This document shows positions 60,026 through 64,000 of a stretch of DNA of 64,000 nucleotides, piece after piece. The notes beneath the pieces are model-generated. The model made no database searches and was not told where the DNA came from. It was given only the letters and a program-made list of their open reading frames with translations. The position numbers and the translations under genes are program-made. Each line of letters starts with the position of its first letter. The stretch's first letter is position 1. This stretch comes from Streptomyces sp. NBC_00539 (lineage in GTDB: Bacteria > Actinomycetota > Actinomycetes > Streptomycetales > Streptomycetaceae). The stretch covers positions 2,176,501 to 2,240,500 of the forward strand of contig NZ_CP107811.1 of assembly GCF_036346105.1 (NCBI RefSeq), written 5' to 3'.

Positions 60026-61465
60026 ATGCCCATCGAACAGCGCGGAGTCGACACGATCCCCGAAGAGGAGCGGACGAGCGGTCCCCGGGACCTGGTCTCG
60101 ATCCTGCTCGGCTCCAATCTCTGCCTCGGCGTGATCGTGTTCGGCTGGCTGCCCCCGTCCTTCGGACTGGGTCTGTGGCCCTCGCTGACGGCCATCGTGA
60201 CCGGCACGGTCGTCGGCATCGCCTTCACCGCGCCGCTGGCGCTGGTCTCCCTGCGGACGGCCACCAACCTCTCCACCTCCAGCGGCGCCCAGTTCGGCGT
60301 CCGGGGACGGCTCGTCGGCTCGGTCGTGGGCCTGCTCCTCGCACTCGGCTACACGGCCCTGACCCTGTGGATCGGGGGTGACGTGATGGTCGGCACCCTG
60401 GCCCGGCTCGTCGGGCTCCCGGACACCGGCCTCACCCACGCGGTCATGTACGGCGTGCTGGCCGCCTTCACCGTCGTCGGGGCCGTCTTCGGCTACCGCC
60501 TGCTGCTGCGCATGAGCAAGGTCCTCTCCATCGGCATGGTGGTCCTGCTCGCCATCGGCCTCTACGCCTACGCGCCCGACTTCACCACCGCCGCGCCGTC
60601 CGGGACGGAGTACCTGCTCGGCTCGTTCTGGCCGACCTGGCTGCTGGCCGCCGTCGCGGCCGGTCTGAGCGGTCCCGTCGCCTTCATCACCCTGCTGGGC
60701 GACTACACCCGCTACATCTCCCCGAGCCGGCACAGCTCCCGCAAGGTCTTCTGGGGCACCTGCCTGGGGCTGGCGATCGGCCTCCTGGTCCCGCAGCTGT
60801 TCGGCACGTACACCGCGCTCGCCGCCGGGGCCGGCGCCGACTACGCCGGACCGCTCGTCGACGCGTCGCCCTTCTGGTACCTGGTACCGCTGCTCGCGGC
60901 GGCCGCTGCCGGTTCGGTGGGCAACGCCGGGCTGATGCTCTACTCCATGGGCCTCGACCTGGACGCGATCGTCCCCAAGGCCACTCGGACCAAGGCCACC
61001 GTGATCGCCGCCGCCGTCGCCACCGCGTTCGTCTTCGTCGGCTCCTTCGAGTGGGACGTCCAGTCCGCGATGACCTCGTTCGTCCTGCTGCTGACCGCGA
61101 TCGGCACCCCGTGGGCCGTCATCACCCTGATCGGCTACGTCCGCTGCCGCGGGCAGTACGACGCCGACGCGCTCCAGGTCTTCAACCGCCGCTCGGTCGG
61201 CGGGATCTACTGGTACCGCGCGGGGTGGAACCTCCGGGCCACCGCCGCCTGGGCGATCGGCGCGGGCGTCGGCCTGCTCGCCGTGACCACCCCCTTCTAC
61301 GAGGGCCCGCTGCTGGCCCTGACCGGCGGGGTGGACTGCTCCTTCGTCCTCTCGGGCCTCGCGGGCGGACTGGTCTACACGGCCCTGACCTTCCGCACGG
61401 CCGCGGCGCCCGCAGCCGCGCAGACGCCCGAACCGGCCGCCCGGGTCGCCGTCGCCGCCGACTGA
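60026..61465 (+). CDS. NCS1-family purine/cytosine permease (urease-linked)
   Basis: 479 residues, about 12 TM segments. It has the family loop GDYTRYISPS (about 230), the YWYRAGWNLRATAAWA segment near the C terminus and hydrophobic spacing typical of CodB/FcyB. Divergent from ureAB-ureC-aguA, which suggests uptake of a nitrogen source such as cytosine, uracil, allantoin or hydantoin; the substrate cannot be read from the sequence. GGGAG lies about 10 bases before the ATG. Confidence 0.85.
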   Translation: MPIEQRGVDTIPEEERTSGPRDLVSILLGSNLCLGVIVFGWLPPSFGLGLWPSLTAIVTGTVVGIAFTAPLALVSLRTATNLSTSSGAQFGVRGRLVGSVVGLLLALGYTALTLWIGGDVMVGTLARLVGLPDTGLTHAVMYGVLAAFTVVGAVFGYRLLLRMSKVLSIGMVVLLAIGLYAYAPDFTTAAPSGTEYLLGSFWPTWLLAAVAAGLSGPVAFITLLGDYTRYISPSRHSSRKVFWGTCLGLAIGLLVPQLFGTYTALAAGAGADYAGPLVDASPFWYLVPLLAAAAAGSVGNAGLMLYSMGLDLDAIVPKATRTKATVIAAAVATAFVFVGSFEWDVQSAMTSFVLLLTAIGTPWAVITLIGYVRCRGQYDADALQVFNRRSVGGIYWYRAGWNLRATAAWAIGAGVGLLAVTTPFYEGPLLALTGGVDCSFVLSGLAGGLVYTALTFRTAAAPAAAQTPEPAARVAVAAD

Positions 61466-61485
61466 CGACGGCACACCGGAAGGAA

Positions 61486-61515
61486 GGGCCCCGGGGAGTT
61501 CCCTCCCCGGGGCCC
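61486..61515. terminator. Terminator hairpin after the permease
   Basis: A perfect 13-bp stem (GGGCCCCGGGGAG) with TTCC loop, in the region between the permease and the convergent lipoprotein gene. Confidence 0.65.
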
Positions 61516-61553
61516 GCCCGTTCCCCCTGCGGTCCGCGCCGGCGTCGCCGCCG

Positions 61554-61988
61554 TCAGCTGCTCGGGCACTGGGTGGTGGCCGCCTGCCTGACCGCGTCGT
61601 CGAGGCTCCGGATCTGCGGCTGGAGCTGGCTGAGGGCGTCCTTGCCCGTGGTGTCGCCGGGCAGGTTCTCGTAGGCCTTCTTCAGGTCCTCCGCGGAGGA
61701 CTGGACGGCGTCCCGCTCGGCCGACTTCATGGTCTCGCGGCTGGCCTTGAGGTTCTTCCAGTCCGTCTGGACGGCGTTGTAGGCGTCCTGGATCTGGTCC
61801 TTCGTGGCCGTGGCCGGGTTGAGCGTCTTGAGCTTGGCGTTGTCCGCCCGCAGCTGCGTCAGGTTGCTGCACATCTCGGCGGCGGCCTTCGTGGCCTTCT
61901 CCTGCGGGGTGGTGTCGTCACTGGAGCATGCCGATACGCCGAGTACCACGGCCGCGCAGAGCAGGCCGGAGGCAATCAACCGCTTCAT
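61554..61988 (-). CDS. Small predicted lipoprotein, helical
   Basis: 144 residues. MKRLIASGLLCAAVVLGVSAC gives a signal peptide with lipobox VSAC (Cys about 21). The mature part is acidic and helical, with a Cys pair near the ends (MCSNLTQLRAD and TQCPSS). No domain recognised. Confidence 0.8.
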   Translation of the reverse strand: MKRLIASGLLCAAVVLGVSACSSDDTTPQEKATKAAAEMCSNLTQLRADNAKLKTLNPATATKDQIQDAYNAVQTDWKNLKASRETMKSAERDAVQSSAEDLKKAYENLPGDTTGKDALSQLQPQIRSLDDAVRQAATTQCPSS

Positions 61989-62391
61989 GGGGGTCCGCCT
62001 TTCCGCCGGCTGGCCGCCGGCGCACGAGAGAGTCACCCCGGTACGAGGGGCGTCCCGGGCCGCCCGGGCCGGTGTCCGGCGCCGGATCGGCGGGCGCGAC
62101 CAAATTCGCACGCCGCTGGGCACCCCGCATCCGCGCACGAGCGGCCGTCCCGCCCGAGCGGGGACGGTGGCGCAGGGGCCGCACCGCCCCGTACGCAGGG
62201 CTCCGGGGCCGCCGCGGCACCACGGGCCGCGGCCGGCCGGGAGCCCCGCCCGGGTACGCCCGTACGGGTGGCCCGCCGGCCGCCGCGCGCCCGCACCGCC
62301 GGCCCCCGGCCCGCTCCCGGTCGCACGGGGCCGCGGGTACGACGAGGGCCCCGGCCTTGTGGCCGGGGCCCTCGTCACACGGTCGTGCCGA
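61989..62391. other. Intergenic region between the lipoprotein gene and ilvE
   Basis: About 400 GC-rich bases with no convincing gene; short frames here look like third-position artefacts. A perfect 16-bp hairpin (GACGAGGGCCCCGGCC at 62341-62356, loop TTGT, complement to 62376) is the likely ilvE terminator. Confidence 0.55.
62341..62376 (-). terminator. Terminator downstream of ilvE
   Basis: A perfect 16-bp stem with TTGT loop, 16 bases after the ilvE stop on the minus strand. Confidence 0.8.
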
Positions 62392-63477
62392 CTAGCCGAG
62401 CGGGTGCATCCAGCCGTGGGTGTCGGCGGTGTGGCCGGTCTGGAGGTCCAGCAGCGCCTTGCGGAGCTTCATGGTGACCTCGCCCGGCTCGCCGGTGCCC
62501 TGGGTCCAGTTGGCGCGCTCCGACTTGACCGAGCCGACCGGGGTGATCACGGCGGCGGTACCGCAGGCGAACACCTCGGTCAGGGTGCCGTTCTCGTTGT
62601 CGCGCTTCCAGTCCTCGGTGCTGATCCGGCCCTCCTCGGCGGTGTAGCCGAGGTCGCGGGCGATGGTGAGGAGGGAGTCGCGGGTGATGCCCGGGAGCAG
62701 CGAGCCGGTGAGCTCGGGGGTGACGATGCGGTCGCCGTACACGAAGTACAGGTTCATGCCGCCCATCTCCTCGATCCAGCGGTGCTCGACGGCGTCGAGC
62801 CACACGACCTGGTCGCAGCCGTGGGAGGCGGCCTGGGCCTGGGCGACCAGGGAGGCCGCGTAGTTCCCGCCGGTCTTCGCCGCGCCCGTGCCGCCCTTGA
62901 CGGCGCGGACGTACTCCTCCGAGAGCCAGACGGAGACGGGCTTGACCCCACCGGGGAAGTACGCGCCGGCCGGCGAGGCGATGACCATGAACAGGAACTC
63001 GTTGGCCGGACGGACCCCCAGGCCGACCTCGGACGCGAACATGAACGGCCGCAGGTACAGCGAGGCCTCGCCGGAGTCCGGCACCCAGGCGCGGTCCTGC
63101 GCGATGAGGGCGTCGCAGGCGGCGATGAACAGGTCGGCGGGAAGTTCCGGCATCGCCATGCGGCGCGCGGAGGCCTGGAAGCGCTCGGCGTTGGCCTCGG
63201 GGCGGAACGTGGCGACGGTGCCATCGGGCTGCTTGTAGGCCTTGAGGCCCTCGAAGATGGTCTGCGCGTAGTGCAGGGTCATGTTCGCCGGGTCGATCGA
63301 CAGCGGCGCGTACGGGACCAGTTCGGCGTCGTGCCAGCCGCGGCCCTCGGTCCACTTGATCGTCACCATGTGATCGGTGAAGTGGCGGCCGAAACCGGGG
63401 CTGGCCAAGATCGCCTCGCGCTCCGCGTCGGACAGGGGGGTCGAGGAGGGCTTCAGCTCGATGGTGGGCGTCGTCAT
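62392..63477 (-). CDS. ilvE: Branched-chain amino acid aminotransferase
   Basis: 361 residues, PLP enzyme for Leu, Ile and Val. [51 protein letters not shown] (PLP Lys region), [18 protein letters not shown] and [16 protein letters not shown] are in the family order. ATG at 63477. Completes the pathway begun by LeuCD and CimA; leuB is upstream on the same strand. Confidence 0.95.
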   Translation of the reverse strand: MTTPTIELKPSSTPLSDAEREAILASPGFGRHFTDHMVTIKWTEGRGWHDAELVPYAPLSIDPANMTLHYAQTIFEGLKAYKQPDGTVATFRPEANAERFQASARRMAMPELPADLFIAACDALIAQDRAWVPDSGEASLYLRPFMFASEVGLGVRPANEFLFMVIASPAGAYFPGGVKPVSVWLSEEYVRAVKGGTGAAKTGGNYAASLVAQAQAASHGCDQVVWLDAVEHRWIEEMGGMNLYFVYGDRIVTPELTGSLLPGITRDSLLTIARDLGYTAEEGRISTEDWKRDNENGTLTEVFACGTAAVITPVGSVKSERANWTQGTGEPGEVTMKLRKALLDLQTGHTADTHGWMHPLG

Positions 63478-63648
63478 GAGTGCTTGTCCTTCACCGTTTG
63501 TGTATGGCGGACCGCGCTCACGCGTACTAGGACGTCCGAGCTTCCCCGTATTCCGCGGCCTCGCGTTCGATTATCGCGCGCGAGGTGTCCTCGGAGAAAC
63601 GGGGTGATGCGGCCCAGGGGAGATGGTGGCACCCGGGGCCGCGCAGGA

Positions 63649-63686
63649 GAAGCCGCCGGGTGCGGTGATCGCGACCCGGCGGCTTC
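63649..63686 (-). terminator. Hairpin between leuB and ilvE
   Basis: A 13-bp stem (GAAGCCGCCGGGT and complement) with a 12-base loop just after the leuB stop. Confidence 0.7.
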
Positions 63687-63708
63687 CTGGGTGTGGAGCT
63701 CTGCCGGG

Positions 63709-64000
63709 TCAGCCGGCTACGCGCGCGGCGAGGGCGTCGCCGATCACGTCGGTGGAGCGGAACGTGCCGTCGCGCTCGGCCAGGTCGGCGGAGACCGCTT
63801 CCTCGATGCGGACGGCCTGGGCCTCGTAGCCCAGGTGGCGCAGCAGGAGGGCGACGGAGAGGATCGTCGCGGTCGGGTCGGCCTTGCCGGTGCCGGCGAT
63901 GTCCGGGGCCGAGCCGTGGACGGGCTCGAACATGGACGGGAAGGCGCCGGTCGGGTTGATGTTCCCGGAGGCGGCCAGGCCGATTCCGCCGGTCACGGCC
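63709..64000 (-). CDS. leuB: 3-isopropylmalate dehydrogenase, C-terminal part (cut by the window edge)
   Basis: The last 96 residues or so are visible: [46 protein letters not shown], the C-terminal signature with the NAD-binding HGSAPDIAG motif, down to [12 protein letters not shown]. The start and the N-terminal catalytic domain lie beyond the window. Converts 3-isopropylmalate to 2-oxoisocaproate, and with IlvE belongs to the branched-chain pathway. Confidence 0.92.
   Translation of the reverse strand, partial: AVTGGIGLAASGNINPTGAFPSMFEPVHGSAPDIAGTGKADPTATILSVALLLRHLGYEAQAVRIEEAVSADLAERDGTFRSTDVIGDALAARVAG

Overview
The window is a high-GC actinobacterial core-chromosome segment, almost certainly from Streptomyces. 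The evidence is the strong G/C third-position bias, the frequent GTG/TTG starts, the ndgR-leuCD and glcP-smc arrangements, an HU protein with a lysine-rich tail, C+ type L28 and L32, and two conservons (CvnABCD). From memory, the gene order resembles the ftsY-to-leuB part of the S. coelicolor chromosome in reverse numbering. No insertion sequence, prophage, CRISPR array or rRNA was seen. Small repeats exist inside the tRNA cluster, the conservons and several coding regions.

Layout. 0.1-6.3 kb: Prim-Pol domain protein, ftsY, an NCS1 permease, an LLM-class oxidoreductase and the glucose permease glcP. 6.4-11.4 kb: smc, a 69-residue coiled-coil protein and acyP. 11.5-13.6 kb: secreted CAP protein, then a divergent flavodoxin/HxlR pair. 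13.6-18.7 kb: mutM, rnc, rpmF, yceD, a coiled-coil protein, coaD and rsmD. 18.8-25 kb: recG, a DAK2/DegV-type kinase, rpmB, thiD and thiL. 25.2-31.2 kb: Lrp-type RAM domain protein, a DUF3515 lipoprotein, ddl, gpsA, plsC, cofC and hupS. 31.3-34.2 kb: leuD-leuC divergent from the IclR-type regulator ndgR. 34.4-34.9 kb: five tRNA genes (3 Glu, 2 Gln). 35-38.1 kb: HAD phosphatase, gltX and a FAH-family hydrolase. 38.2-49.4 kb: a small repeat-containing peptide gene, then two tandem conservons. 49.5-55.3 kb: accE-pccB, yceI, a secreted Gly-rich protein and cimA. 55.6-61.5 kb: TetR regulator, agmatine deiminase, a two-gene urease (ureC, fused ureAB) without accessory genes, and a divergent NCS1 permease. 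61.5-64 kb: lipoprotein, ilvE and the 3' part of leuB.

Themes. Branched-chain amino acid synthesis is scattered over the window (leuCD/ndgR, cimA, ilvE, leuB). Nitrogen salvage is concentrated at 55.6-61.5 kb. Protein export, chromosome segregation and translation housekeeping occupy the left half. The most unusual signals are a roughly 100-residue Pro/Ala/Gly insertion in the SMC hinge, the homogenised tandem conservons with a divergent repeat-bearing peptide gene, the accessory-less urease with an altered active-site flap, a duplicated tRNA-Glu/tRNA-Gln unit, and a palindrome-dense divergent promoter between urease and permease. All functional statements rest on recognition of sequence motifs and family knowledge; no search was run.
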